Assembly: GCA_937915785.1 (NCBI GenBank)
Contig: CALGGY010000050.1
Coordinates: 4,342 to 68,341 of the forward strand
Reading direction: 5' to 3'
Length of the DNA stretch: 64,000 bases
From: an uncultured Bacteroidales bacterium
GTDB lineage: Bacteria; Bacteroidota; Bacteroidia; Bacteroidales; P3
In this document: piece by piece, positions 52,935-61,236 of the stretch
How positions within the stretch are numbered: position 1 is the stretch's first letter
Layout: each line of letters starts with the position of its first letter
The notes under the pieces: generated by a model
Told to the model about the DNA's origin: nothing
Databases searched by the model: none
What the model saw: the letters and a program-made list of their open reading frames with translations, nothing else
Program-made: the position numbers and the translations under genes

Positions 52935-53094
52935 TCAGCCTTCTCAAAACACTTGGACATTTCGATAGCGAAGCGGAGAATAAATAAGAAAACGAAGGTC
53001 AATGGGTAAGCCCTTATAATTTTTCGTATGTCCGTTTTTATTTTCAACATCTGGCTTTGGCACTAATTGTTCTTAGTTTTTATCGGACACCAAT

Positions 53095-53127
53095 AAAAAA
53101 AGCCACAACAAAATGTTGTGGCTTTTT
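53095..53127 (-). terminator. Hairpin terminator after the outer-membrane protein gene
   Basis: AAAAAGCCACAACA and TGTTGTGGCTTTTT pair with a 3-base loop; the A-run on one side and the T-run on the other make it usable in both directions. It is 19 bases past the stop at 53146 and touches the edge of the inverted-repeat element. Confidence 0.88.
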
Positions 53128-53145
53128 CATGAACAAAAAATATGC

Positions 53146-54642
53146 TTAGAATTTGAAGCCTAAGGTTGTCATGTACAAGTTTATGAAGTTGTTGGTGTGT
53201 ATCATATCCGGACAATCGACGAATCCTTCGTAATCTTTGCTCACGCTATGTGCGTAGGCAAAATCCCAGAAGAAATGTCTGGTCTGGTATCCGAAACCGC
53301 AGGCCAACGACAGCGACTGTGCATTTTTGAACTCAACATCAAACTCCTTGTATGGGTTGCTGTAATATGCCATACCAGCACGCAGCACCCAGTGGCGCAC
53401 ATTGAGCGAGCCTCCCACCCTGAGGGTGTGACCGCTGCGGTAGGCGTTGTCTATCTGGGAGTTGAGATTGTTGCGCCATCTTTCATAGTCCAAATCGTTG
53501 AAATTGTAGTCGTCGATAGGGCGAAAACTCATATTTTTGTAGTTGGAGTATTCGTAATCTACGTCAACACTGCCGGCAATGGAGGACGATTGGTTGCCGA
53601 AAGTGGCGCCAACACTTGCAATAACTTTCATCGGGGTGCGGAAATTGTAACTGTATTCGCTCTCAACAGAGCTCGACGACATGTTGTTGCTGCTGTTGTA
53701 TATGTTTGTGGAATAAATGTCTTTGATGTCGTACAGTGTAGGAGAGTGCACCGCCAAACCTATGCGTAGCATCTCTATCGGGCGGTAGATGGCTCCAAAC
53801 TTGAAGTTGATACCGGTGCCCGACACCTCGCAATCTTCTGTGTAATCGAAGTAATTGTCGGTGTTTACGGATGTTTCGCGATAGGTTGAAGAGCTGTTGT
53901 ACGACAATATCGGGATGCCGATGGTTGCGCCTACGTACAGCTTGTCGCCGTAGTTACCCGAAAAGCTTATTGGTATTTCGCTGATGCCTCCGGTGGTTTT
54001 GTAGTCGCGTTCCTGACGCACTTTTTCGCCAGCTTCCAAAAAGTTGTTTATATGGCGGTTGCCTCCCGCAAGGGTGTCCATAAGGTAGGTGTTGAACGCC
54101 AGCCGCGACGAGAAAGCGTCAAGTTCGTCGGGGTAAAGACCATAATCGTTTGCGTAATTGGTCCACACGTCGAGCATGGAATACAGTGTGGGGTCGCCTT
54201 TGACGTAGGATCGGCCGTTGAAGCTTTTCAGACGGTTTATTCCTATGCCCATCTGGAACGAGCGCCAGCCATTTTCCGACGATGTTACGGGCATGGCCAG
54301 AAGCAGCTCCACGCTACCTATTTTGAAAGTGGTGCGCGAAGCTGTTGTTTTCAGCCCCATGTATTCGCTCTGGGTACCGGCGTAGTCTATAACGGGGGTT
54401 ATGGACATACGCGACGAGTAGAACACTCCCAGTCCGGCGGGGTTGTAGCTTGCTGCTGTGAAATCGCCGCCAAGGGCACCTATTGCTCCTGCCCGGGCTA
54501 CATACGATGCCGTGCCGTATAATCCCAGATAGCTGAAGTTGAAACCGTCCAATGTGGGCGAATCCAGTGTTATCTCATCCTGAGCTCTCGCTCCAAAGGT
54601 CATCAGCAGTGCTGTGGTCACGATTAAAATTTTGTGTTTCAT
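53146..54642 (-). CDS. OmpP1/FadL-like outer-membrane beta-barrel protein
   Basis: 498 residues with a signal peptide (ILIVTTALLMTFGARAQDE). The early YVARAGAIGALGGDFTAASYNPAGL block is typical of the OmpP1/FadL/TodX family in Bacteroidetes, and alternating beta-strands run to the C-terminal aromatic residue (NLYMTTLGFKF). Such proteins import hydrophobic compounds; some databases call the Bacteroidetes group hemin receptor. The substrate is unknown. The next gene upstream, 48 bases away, is the repetitive secreted protein, perhaps on the same transcript. Confidence 0.88.
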   Translation of the reverse strand: MKHKILIVTTALLMTFGARAQDEITLDSPTLDGFNFSYLGLYGTASYVARAGAIGALGGDFTAASYNPAGLGVFYSSRMSITPVIDYAGTQSEYMGLKTTASRTTFKIGSVELLLAMPVTSSENGWRSFQMGIGINRLKSFNGRSYVKGDPTLYSMLDVWTNYANDYGLYPDELDAFSSRLAFNTYLMDTLAGGNRHINNFLEAGEKVRQERDYKTTGGISEIPISFSGNYGDKLYVGATIGIPILSYNSSSTYRETSVNTDNYFDYTEDCEVSGTGINFKFGAIYRPIEMLRIGLAVHSPTLYDIKDIYSTNIYNSSNNMSSSSVESEYSYNFRTPMKVIASVGATFGNQSSSIAGSVDVDYEYSNYKNMSFRPIDDYNFNDLDYERWRNNLNSQIDNAYRSGHTLRVGGSLNVRHWVLRAGMAYYSNPYKEFDVEFKNAQSLSLACGFGYQTRHFFWDFAYAHSVSKDYEGFVDCPDMIHTNNFINLYMTTLGFKF

Positions 54643-54690
54643 TGTGATGTGATATTTCTGTTGTTTGAAAAACTTTCGTTGATGTGTTTT

Positions 54691-56328
54691 TTATCGGCGT
54701 CCGCCACCGCCACGGCTGTTGCTGCCCGACGAGTGCGAGCCGCCTCCGCGCGATGACGATCCGCTGAAGCTGGAGCCGCCACGGCTCGACGAGGAGCTGC
54801 TGCGGTACGATGAGCCGGAGCTGCTATGGCTCGATGAACCGCTGTTGCGGTAGCTGCTTCCCGACGAGGAGCTGCTCGACGGAGAACTCAAACGCGAGGC
54901 GCTATTGTTATACGATGATGAAGCACTGCCGCCGCTGTTGTTGCGATAATTGGAGCTGCGGCTGCTGCTCGATGTGGTGCTTGCGCCGGTTTCGCTGATG
55001 CGCGAAGGACGTGTGTACTGGCTGTTGCGCGTACTGGTGGCCTCGCTCGGACGCGAGTAGCGTGTGGAACCCGACACTGTGGAGTTCGTGCGGGTCGACG
55101 AACCGCTGTTGTATCGCGTGTTGCTGTTGTCGGTGTTGGTGGTGCCATAGCTGCTACGGCTGTTGGTGGAGGGGGGTGTAGTTGTGCTTGAGCCACGGCT
55201 GTTGGCATTGGCGGTGCCGTAGTTGTTGCGGCTGCTGGAGCTGGTGGTAGCTGTGCCACGGCTGTTGGTGGTAGTGGTGCCGTTGTTGCGTGTAACGGTG
55301 CCGTTGTTGCGTGTATTGGTGGTGGTGTAGCGCGAGCTCGATGTGTTGGAAGCTCCACGGGTGTTCACATCCACTCCATGGCGGCGCGACGATGTGGATG
55401 TTGTGGCGTTGCCACGGGTGCTAACCGTTTGTGAGCGCGATGCCGAGAACGAGTTGCTGCTTGTGCGGGCAAGGTTGGAGCTGTAGCGGGTGGAGTTGTT
55501 GCGGGTGGCATTTTCGTATTTTGTACCGAAAGAACGCGAGTTGCTGGTGGGTACCGTTACGCGGCTCATGGTGCGGTTTGTGCTTTGTCCGATGTAGCGG
55601 GCCGAGCTGTAGTTGCGGTTGCCGTAGTAGAACGAGCCGCGGTCGTAACTGTTGTAGTAGTGGTGGCTGTTCCATGCCTCATGGCGGTGGTGATAGCCTC
55701 CATAGAAGTGGTGTTGGGCGGGGTAGTGGTGAGTATAGTGATGGTGGTGGTGCGGATACCAGTAGTGGTAGTACTGTGGACGATACCAGTACCAGTCGTA
55801 GTAGGGGTCGTAGCCCCAGCCCCATGCCACGCCGTAGCCGCCGTAGTAGTACGGACGGTAGTACCATGTTGGATACCACCAGTTGTAGCCTAAATATATG
55901 CTCACACCCCAGTGCACCGGGTCGTATGTGTACCAATACATGTTAGTGTAATAGTCGTCGAAATAGCCTACTCCAACAACAGGTCTGTAGAAACGCCGTA
56001 TGCGGGCGGTGTAAGCGTAGTCGTAATAGTCGTCGTCGCTATATATCACCGTGGTTGCTACTCGTTTGGGAGTGGCGTTTGTTTGTGCAGGAGCCTCGCC
56101 CTGCAGATCTACCGACACATATTCTTCGGTGGTAGTATCGGAAACGGCTGCCGCCTGCTGTTGCACTCCGGTGTAGTTAGAACTATTGTTTTTTTGACTG
56201 TTTTTTGAGGGAGAATAGTAAGTTTCATCGTAAACTTGTGCCGTTGCAGTGGTTGCAAAAGCAAAAAGTATTACGTAAGTTGTGATATTCATAATGCTGG
56301 ATATCAGTGCTTTTACTTTTTTGTTCAT
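54691..56328 (-). CDS. Secreted low-complexity Tyr/His/Ser/Arg-rich protein
   Basis: 545 residues. A signal peptide (TTYVILFAFATTATAQVYDE) follows a basic start; the second Met (residue 13) could also start it. Residues ~105-240 are extremely rich in Tyr, Trp and His (YYRPYYYGGYGVAWGWGYDP; HYWYPHHHHHYTHHYPAQHH). Residues ~240-545 are Ser/Thr/Arg/Asn/Gly-rich with SSR and RNNGT repeats, ending RGGGGRR. No catalytic domain is visible. Aromatic-His tracts can bind metal or self-associate; disordered Ser/Arg tails suggest an extracellular or surface polymer role. Both are inferences. I do not recognise the family. Confidence 0.85.
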   Translation of the reverse strand: MNKKVKALISSIMNITTYVILFAFATTATAQVYDETYYSPSKNSQKNNSSNYTGVQQQAAAVSDTTTEEYVSVDLQGEAPAQTNATPKRVATTVIYSDDDYYDYAYTARIRRFYRPVVGVGYFDDYYTNMYWYTYDPVHWGVSIYLGYNWWYPTWYYRPYYYGGYGVAWGWGYDPYYDWYWYRPQYYHYWYPHHHHHYTHHYPAQHHFYGGYHHRHEAWNSHHYYNSYDRGSFYYGNRNYSSARYIGQSTNRTMSRVTVPTSNSRSFGTKYENATRNNSTRYSSNLARTSSNSFSASRSQTVSTRGNATTSTSSRRHGVDVNTRGASNTSSSRYTTTNTRNNGTVTRNNGTTTTNSRGTATTSSSSRNNYGTANANSRGSSTTTPPSTNSRSSYGTTNTDNSNTRYNSGSSTRTNSTVSGSTRYSRPSEATSTRNSQYTRPSRISETGASTTSSSSRSSNYRNNSGGSASSSYNNSASRLSSPSSSSSSGSSYRNSGSSSHSSSGSSYRSSSSSSRGGSSFSGSSSRGGGSHSSGSNSRGGGGRR

Positions 56329-56371
56329 TGTTTATTCCTCCATTTTATTGTATTTACTTGCATTTTTTTTG

Positions 56372-56379
56372 TAACTTTG
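56372..56379 (+). promoter_or_regulatory. -7 promoter box (TAACTTTG) of proS
   Basis: TAACTTTG lies 89 bases before ATG 56469. A TTG at 56348-56350 is at about the right distance for a -33 box. Confidence 0.7.
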
Positions 56380-56397
56380 CAATTACAAAACTTTCGG

Positions 56398-56405
56398 CAA
56401 AAATA
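56398..56405 (-). promoter_or_regulatory. -7 promoter box (TATTTTTG) of the low-complexity protein gene
   Basis: On the minus strand TATTTTTG lies ~70 bases before ATG 56328, overlapping the proS leader. The two promoters are thus interleaved and may interfere. Confidence 0.65.
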
Positions 56406-56468
56406 CGATTTTTTTTCGGTTTTTCGGCCAAGTATTTTAACTAATTTGATTATTTAACAAAGTTTATA

Positions 56469-57944
56469 ATGGCAAAAGATTTCGTAAAACGCTCCGAGAA
56501 TTATTCGGAATGGTACAATGAACTGGTTACCCGCGCCGATTTGGCCGAGACTTCGGCAGTGCGCGGATGTATGGTGATAAAACCCTATGGCTACGCTATC
56601 TGGGAAAAAATGCACGACGCTTTGGACAAGATGTTCAAAGACACCGGACATGTGAACGCCTATTTCCCCCTGTTTATACCCAAGTCATTCATGTGCCGCG
56701 AGGCCGAGCACGTGGAGGGTTTCGCCAAGGAGTGCGCCGTGGTTACGCACTACCGCCTGAAAAACGACCCCAACGGAAACGGCGTGGTGGTGGATCCCGA
56801 TGCCAAACTGGAAGAGGAACTTATTGTACGGCCAACTTCCGAAACCATTATCTGGAACACCTACCGCAACTGGATTAAGTCTTACCGCGACTTGCCCATC
56901 CTGTGCAACCAGTGGGCCAACGTGGTGCGCTGGGAAATGCGTACCCGCATGTTTCTGCGCACTGCCGAATTTCTTTGGCAGGAAGGCCACACCGCCCACG
57001 CTACCAAGGAGGAGGCTGTGGAAGAGGCCAAGCGTATGCTCGAAGTGTATGCCGATTTTGCCGAAAACTGGATGGCAATGCCCGTTACCAAAGGCGTGAA
57101 ATCGCCGAACGAACGTTTTGCAGGAGCATTGGACACCTACTGCATCGAGGCTATGATGCAGGACGGCAAGGCCCTGCAGGCCGGCACCTCGCATTTTCTC
57201 GGACAGAATTTTGCCAAAGCTTTCGACGTTAAGTTCCTCAGCAACGAAAACCAGCTTGAGTATGTGTGGGCCACCTCGTGGGGCGTTTCCACCCGCCTGA
57301 TGGGTGCCCTGATTATGACCCACTCCGACGACAACGGTCTTGTGCTGCCGCCAAAGCTGGCTCCTACTCAGGTGGTTATCATACCAATATACAAAACCAC
57401 CGACCAGCTGCCTGCCATCTCCGACAAGGCTCTGGAGATAAAACGCAAGCTGGAGGTCATGGGCATAACAGTGAAATACGATGATCGCGACTCCTTCAAA
57501 CCCGGCTGGAAATTCAACGAATACGAGTTCAAAGGTGTGCCAGTGCGCATTGCCATCGGTCCGCGCGACCTTGAACAGGGTACGGCCGAGGTGTGTCGCC
57601 GCGACACTTTGGAGAAAAACGCCTGTCCGCTCGACGGAATAGAAAACCACGTGAAAGACCTTCTGGACGACATACAGAAAAACCTTTTCAGCAAGGCTGC
57701 CAAATACCGTGCTGAAAACACCCGCAAGGCCGACACGTGGGAGGAGTTCAAAGAAATTCTCGACACCAAGGGCGGTTTCATCCTCGCCCACTGGGACGGC
57801 ACCACCGAAACGGAGGAACGTATCAAGGAAGAAACCAAGGCCACCATACGCTGCATCCCCTTCGACGCTGTAGAAGAGGAGGGCAAGTGCATCTACTCCG
57901 GCAAGCCCAGCCACCGCAGGGTGATCTTCGCAAGAGCCTACTGA
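56469..57944 (+). CDS. proS: Prolyl-tRNA synthetase (archaeal/eukaryal type)
   Basis: A 491-residue class II synthetase of the ProS type-3 group: start KDFVKRSENYSEWYNELVTR, RGCMVIKPYGYAIWEKM, motif 2 RWEMRTRMFLRTAEFLWQEGHTAH, motif 3 WATSWGVSTRLMGALIMTHSDD, an anticodon-binding domain (APTQVVIIPIY) and the C-terminal Tyr (RRVIFARAY) that contacts the active site. The bacterial editing insert is absent, as expected of this type. Monocistronic and followed by heptamer repeats and a terminator. Confidence 0.96.
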   Translation: MAKDFVKRSENYSEWYNELVTRADLAETSAVRGCMVIKPYGYAIWEKMHDALDKMFKDTGHVNAYFPLFIPKSFMCREAEHVEGFAKECAVVTHYRLKNDPNGNGVVVDPDAKLEEELIVRPTSETIIWNTYRNWIKSYRDLPILCNQWANVVRWEMRTRMFLRTAEFLWQEGHTAHATKEEAVEEAKRMLEVYADFAENWMAMPVTKGVKSPNERFAGALDTYCIEAMMQDGKALQAGTSHFLGQNFAKAFDVKFLSNENQLEYVWATSWGVSTRLMGALIMTHSDDNGLVLPPKLAPTQVVIIPIYKTTDQLPAISDKALEIKRKLEVMGITVKYDDRDSFKPGWKFNEYEFKGVPVRIAIGPRDLEQGTAEVCRRDTLEKNACPLDGIENHVKDLLDDIQKNLFSKAAKYRAENTRKADTWEEFKEILDTKGGFILAHWDGTTETEERIKEETKATIRCIPFDAVEEEGKCIYSGKPSHRRVIFARAY

Positions 57945-57950
57945 TTAGTT

Positions 57951-57978
57951 GGGAGTCGGGAGTCGGGAGTTAGGAGTT
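57951..57978. repeat. Heptamer array (4 x GGGAGTy) after proS
   Basis: Units GGGAGTC, GGGAGTC, GGGAGTT, AGGAGTT begin 7 bases after the proS stop. Same family as the array across the nqrB stop. The stretch to 58052 also has GCTGCTTTGCAGCGGCAAT and no gene. Confidence 0.88.
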
Positions 57979-58052
57979 GGGTGGGAGCCGGACTTTTTCA
58001 ATTCGGAATTTGCTGATTCTGGCTGCTTTGCAGCGGCAATTAGGAGGTGAAT

Positions 58053-58085
58053 AAAAAGGGACGCATACGGCGCGTCTCTTTTTTT
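58053..58085 (+). terminator. Terminator after proS
   Basis: A-rich flank and GGGACGC pair with GCGTCTC plus a T-run (one wobble, 7-base loop). Confidence 0.85.
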
Positions 58086-58206
58086 GTTGGACAACAATAA
58101 TTGTCAAGCTATATTTTCATTCTTGTAATAGTTCAACTACTTAGTTGCCAACTTATTAACAAAAAAGTGCTCTTTTTACTGACTATTGGCAACTGCCTTC
58201 AGTCAA

Positions 58207-58899
58207 CTATTCACCAAAAACTTCGAAAACAGACCCTTTCGGCACGTCGGCTTCGAACTGCATGTGCTCCTTGCGCACGGGGTGTTCGAATTCCACACGG
58301 CGGGCGTGCAAACTGATGGAGCCATCGGGGTTGGAGCGCGGAAAACCGTATTTCAAGTCGCCTTTGATGGGGCAGCCCATGTGCGACAGCTGTGCGCGTA
58401 TCTGGTGGTGGCGGCCAGTTTGTAGGTCCACCTCCAACAAGTAATAGCCGCCGCTGCTCTGCGCAAGGGTTCGGTAATGCAGAATGGCCTCCTTGGCTTC
58501 GGCGGTGCCGGCTTTGACGACATACGATTTGTTCTGTTTTTCGTTGCGAATAAGGTAATCGGTGAGGGTGTCGTCGGGTTTGGGTGGGGCGTTTTTCACC
58601 ACGGCCCAGTAGGTCTTGCGCACCTCGTGGCGTTTTATCTGCTCGTTGAGCCGCGAGAGGGCTTTGCTTGTCTTGGCAAAAATCACCAGTCCGCTCACGG
58701 GACGGTCCAAGCGGTGCACCACGCCGCAAAACACGTTGCCCGGCTTGTTGTACTTGCGTTTAAGGTATTCTTTTATGAGGTCGGCAAGGCACAGGTCGCC
58801 GGTTTTGTCGCCCTGCACTATCTGCGACGGCAGTTTATTGATGATTATCAGATGGTTGTCCTCGTAAACTATCTGACTTTCGGAGAAAGGTGCGGGCAT
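58207..58899 (-). CDS. RluA-family pseudouridine synthase
   Basis: 230 residues with VVHRLDRPVSGLVIFAKT holding the catalytic Asp, YWAVVKNAP, LLEVDLQTGRHHQIRAQLSHMGCPIKGDLKYG and LHARRVEFEHP. There is no N-terminal S4 domain, so it belongs with the RluC/RluD-like single-domain group; the RNA target (rRNA or tRNA) is not evident. It is the last gene of rsfS-ftsH-LUD-DUF2007-cdsA-psd-rluA, 3 bases after psd. Confidence 0.93.
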   Translation of the reverse strand: MPAPFSESQIVYEDNHLIIINKLPSQIVQGDKTGDLCLADLIKEYLKRKYNKPGNVFCGVVHRLDRPVSGLVIFAKTSKALSRLNEQIKRHEVRKTYWAVVKNAPPKPDDTLTDYLIRNEKQNKSYVVKAGTAEAKEAILHYRTLAQSSGGYYLLEVDLQTGRHHQIRAQLSHMGCPIKGDLKYGFPRSNPDGSISLHARRVEFEHPVRKEHMQFEADVPKGSVFEVFGE

Positions 58900-58902
58900 G
58901 GG

Positions 58903-59562
58903 CTATTTAAGGAAAGCTATTGTGGAAATGCCGTTTTTCACTGCCGACTCGAGGTTTACGTTCACTTCGGCTTCGAGTGGGATGAAAAGGTCCACACGCG
59001 AACCGAATTTGATGAAGCCCATCTCGTCGTTTTGCTGAACCACGTCGCCTTCTTTGGAGTAGCACACGATGCGTCGTGCCACGGCTCCGGCTATCTGCCG
59101 CATAAAGATGCGTGTGCCGTCGTCCATCTCTATCCCTACCGACGAATGCTCGTTGAGCACCGACGATTTGGGGTGCGACGCCACAAAATAGTTGCCCTTG
59201 TGGTAATTTACGTACACCACCTTGCCTGCTACGGGGTAGCGGTTTACGTGTACGTTGGCCGGCGACATGAAGATGGAAATTTGGCGGCACTGCTGTTTCA
59301 GGAACTCCTTTTCGAACACCTCTTCGATAACCACCACACGTCCGTCGGCGGGAGCCACAATCTGTTTGTCGTCGGTGGTGAAAATGCGTTTGGGAATTCT
59401 GAAAAAGCTGGCAAAGAGCAGCGCTGCTATCACCAGCACGGCTATAACTATGTAGTCGAACACATTCCACACCTCGATGGTGAAATGCATCAATACGGTG
59501 ATAAGCACAATGGCTACAAAAATGCCGATAACGAGTTTTCTACCTTCTTTATGCAGATACAT
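58903..59562 (-). CDS. psd: Phosphatidylserine decarboxylase family protein
   Basis: A 219-residue proenzyme of the short archaeal-like type. N-terminal membrane helices (LVIGIFVAIVLITVLM; YIVIAVLVIAALLFASFF), PADGRVVVIEEV, FMSPANVHVNRYPV and the self-cleavage site FIKFGSRVD (Gly-Ser, where Ser becomes the pyruvoyl group). It makes phosphatidylethanolamine. It lies 15 bases after cdsA, the gene for CDP-diacylglycerol synthesis two steps earlier in the same pathway. Confidence 0.95.
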   Translation of the reverse strand: MYLHKEGRKLVIGIFVAIVLITVLMHFTIEVWNVFDYIVIAVLVIAALLFASFFRIPKRIFTTDDKQIVAPADGRVVVIEEVFEKEFLKQQCRQISIFMSPANVHVNRYPVAGKVVYVNYHKGNYFVASHPKSSVLNEHSSVGIEMDDGTRIFMRQIAGAVARRIVCYSKEGDVVQQNDEMGFIKFGSRVDLFIPLEAEVNVNLESAVKNGISTIAFLK

Positions 59563-59577
59563 AACCTGTTGATTTTG

Positions 59578-60420
59578 TTAGATAAACAATGTGTATTTCA
59601 GTAACAGATAGCCCAATAGGAAGGGTGTGGACATCAGCAGGCTGTCGAAACGGTCGAGCAGTCCGCCGTGGCCGGGCATTATCTTGCCGGTGTCCTTAAG
59701 TCCCATGCTACGTTTGAACATCGATTCGGTGAGGTCGCCCAAAGTTCCGGTTATGGGTACCATGGCTCCCATTATCATCCAGTCGGCGATGTCGAACGGT
59801 GTGTCGAAAAATTTGCCGATAAGGTAACCGGCAAGTATGGAGAACGCCATGCCGCCGCAGAAACCCTCCCAGCTCTTTTTTGGCGAGTGGCGGGCAAACA
59901 GCGGGTGCCGGCCTATCGATATTCCGGTAAGGTAGGCGAAAGTGTCGCTTGTCCATTGCAGTACCATCACGCCAAGCAGTACAAAGGGCATGTATTCGGT
60001 GTGTCCGGCGATAAACGACGGTTTTGCCAAAAGGTGCGTAAGTGCCAGTGGAACAGCTATGTATATCACGCCCAAGATGGTGTATGCCAGCACTTCGAAC
60101 GGGTGTTCGTCGTGTTGCCACAGCTGATACAGGAAAAGGAAGAACAGAAGCGGCAGTGCAAGCAGCGCCAAAACGCTGTGCTGCGGCAAAATGCAGGCCG
60201 CGCTGATGGCGCAATAAACCAGTGCTCCCACTACAATGCCGGCAATTTTCTTTACAGAATATCCGTTTTGCGCCAGAGCCCTGTAAAATTCGAACAACGA
60301 TACTGTGGTAACAAACAGAAACACTGCTGAATAAGCGTATTCGCCTAAAAAAATGGAACCTATTACTATGGCTAGGAAAACTGCGCCGGAGATAGCTCGT
60401 GTAAGTACTTTTTTGAACAT
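59578..60420 (-). CDS. cdsA: Phosphatidate cytidylyltransferase
   Basis: 280 residues with about eight membrane helices and the CdsA signature in the C-terminal third (SMFKRSMGLKDTGKIMPGHGGLLDRFDS, Asp pair at KD and DRFD). It makes CDP-diacylglycerol, the precursor of all phospholipids. Located 11 bases after the DUF2007 gene, if that gene's frameshift is disregarded, and just before psd. Confidence 0.95.
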   Translation of the reverse strand: MFKKVLTRAISGAVFLAIVIGSIFLGEYAYSAVFLFVTTVSLFEFYRALAQNGYSVKKIAGIVVGALVYCAISAACILPQHSVLALLALPLLFFLFLYQLWQHDEHPFEVLAYTILGVIYIAVPLALTHLLAKPSFIAGHTEYMPFVLLGVMVLQWTSDTFAYLTGISIGRHPLFARHSPKKSWEGFCGGMAFSILAGYLIGKFFDTPFDIADWMIMGAMVPITGTLGDLTESMFKRSMGLKDTGKIMPGHGGLLDRFDSLLMSTPFLLGYLLLKYTLFI

Positions 60421-60431
60421 TTAATTATTAG

Positions 60432-60629
60432 TTAAACGGGTTGTTTTCAATCAATTGAATGGCTTTTGGGGCGTCGGAAGAATATGCCATGAGTCTTATT
60501 TTCGCCAAATTTGTACATGGAATCGGTTTGGTCCATGGCCACGGAGTGTATGCCATCTTCTTCCAGAAGGTCTTGCAGATAGCTCACTTCCAAGCGGTTG
60601 GTTGTTGTATATATAGTTATCCAATCCAT
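60432..60629 (-). pseudogene. DUF2007-like small protein gene with a frameshift
   Basis: From ATG 60629 the frame reads MDWITIYTTTNRLEVSYLQD and LLEEDGIHSVAMDQ, typical of the ~70-residue DUF2007 (putative signal-transducing) family, but then continues as ENKTHGIFFRRPKSHS to a stop at 60447. The +1 frame instead gives IRLMAYSSDAPKAIQLIEN, which looks like the proper family C-terminus and stops at 60432. An extra A in the AAAA run (60499-60502) explains it. It may be a real mutation, slippage, or a sequencing error. It starts one base after the LUD gene. Confidence 0.75.
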
Positions 60630-60630
60630 A

Positions 60631-61236
60631 TCAGTTCTGGTCTTCGATAAGTAGCATCTGGGTTTTCTTGTGGTTGAGATTTTCCGGATACAATATCTGT
60701 ATCTGCTTGGGCTGTTGGGCATCCTTGCCTTTTTGGTTTGTGTAGGTTTTAAAATCGCGCGCCACCTGCGACGAGAAAGCCACCAAAACTATGTTTTTGG
60801 GCATTAGTATTTTTTCGTTGCCCTCGAAACAGTCGGATGTTATGACAATGCTGCCGTCCCATGCCACAAGTGCTTCGCACAGCACTATTCCATATTGGCT
60901 GTTGCCTTTGATGGTGGTTATGTTTTTGGCTTGCAGGCCAAGGTTCTGTATGTATTGTACAAGGCTCGATGTGCCGCATTCCACGGTGTCGATTTTGTTG
61001 GCGATAATCCATTTGTTGAGGATTTCTGCCACTTCGGCATTGTTGGTGCCATAGTCCAGTGTTCCGCCACAGAGCATGTACTGTTTCACAAAATTGAACA
61101 CTATGTCGTCGTCGTGTTTTAAGCGGAAATGCTGGGTGTGAGCTGTCATCGGTGGAGGTGGCACCACTTCCTTGTTTGAGGTTACAAGGGCTTGTCGCAG
61201 GTTTTTTATGATAAACTCTCGTGCGTTGTCTTTCAT
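60631..61236 (-). CDS. LUD (lactate-utilisation, LutC-like) domain protein
   Basis: 201 residues matching the LUD domain: the N-terminal REFIIKNLRQALVTSN, a central GGTLDYGTNNAEVAEILNKW, CEALVAWDGSIVITSD in place of the usual AETGT block, and VLVAFSSQVARD. The domain occurs in LutB/LutC of lactate oxidation, but solo LUD genes next to ftsH recur in Bacteroidetes without lutAB, with unknown role. The start overlaps the ftsH stop by 4 bases (ATGA). Confidence 0.87.
   Translation of the reverse strand: MKDNAREFIIKNLRQALVTSNKEVVPPPPMTAHTQHFRLKHDDDIVFNFVKQYMLCGGTLDYGTNNAEVAEILNKWIIANKIDTVECGTSSLVQYIQNLGLQAKNITTIKGNSQYGIVLCEALVAWDGSIVITSDCFEGNEKILMPKNIVLVAFSSQVARDFKTYTNQKGKDAQQPKQIQILYPENLNHKKTQMLLIEDQN

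Larger units (their letters stand above)
52577..53096. mobile_element. Decayed ~520-bp element with 23-bp terminal inverted repeats
   Basis: The ends 52577-52599 and 53074-53096 are inverted repeats sharing GTGTCCGA and A/T flanks (core GGTGTCCGATAAAAAC on the right end, two or three differences on the left). The inside has no intact transposase: one 134-codon minus-strand frame runs through repeat sequence and is not protein-like. Two 46-base palindromic repeats and a partial third lie inside. It could be a MITE or an internally deleted insertion sequence; the family is unassigned. Confidence 0.65.

Noticed and set aside
52646..53050. 134-codon minus-strand open frame as a gene or transposase
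   Set aside because: It reads straight through the palindromic repeats and shows no DDE, HTH or other protein pattern.
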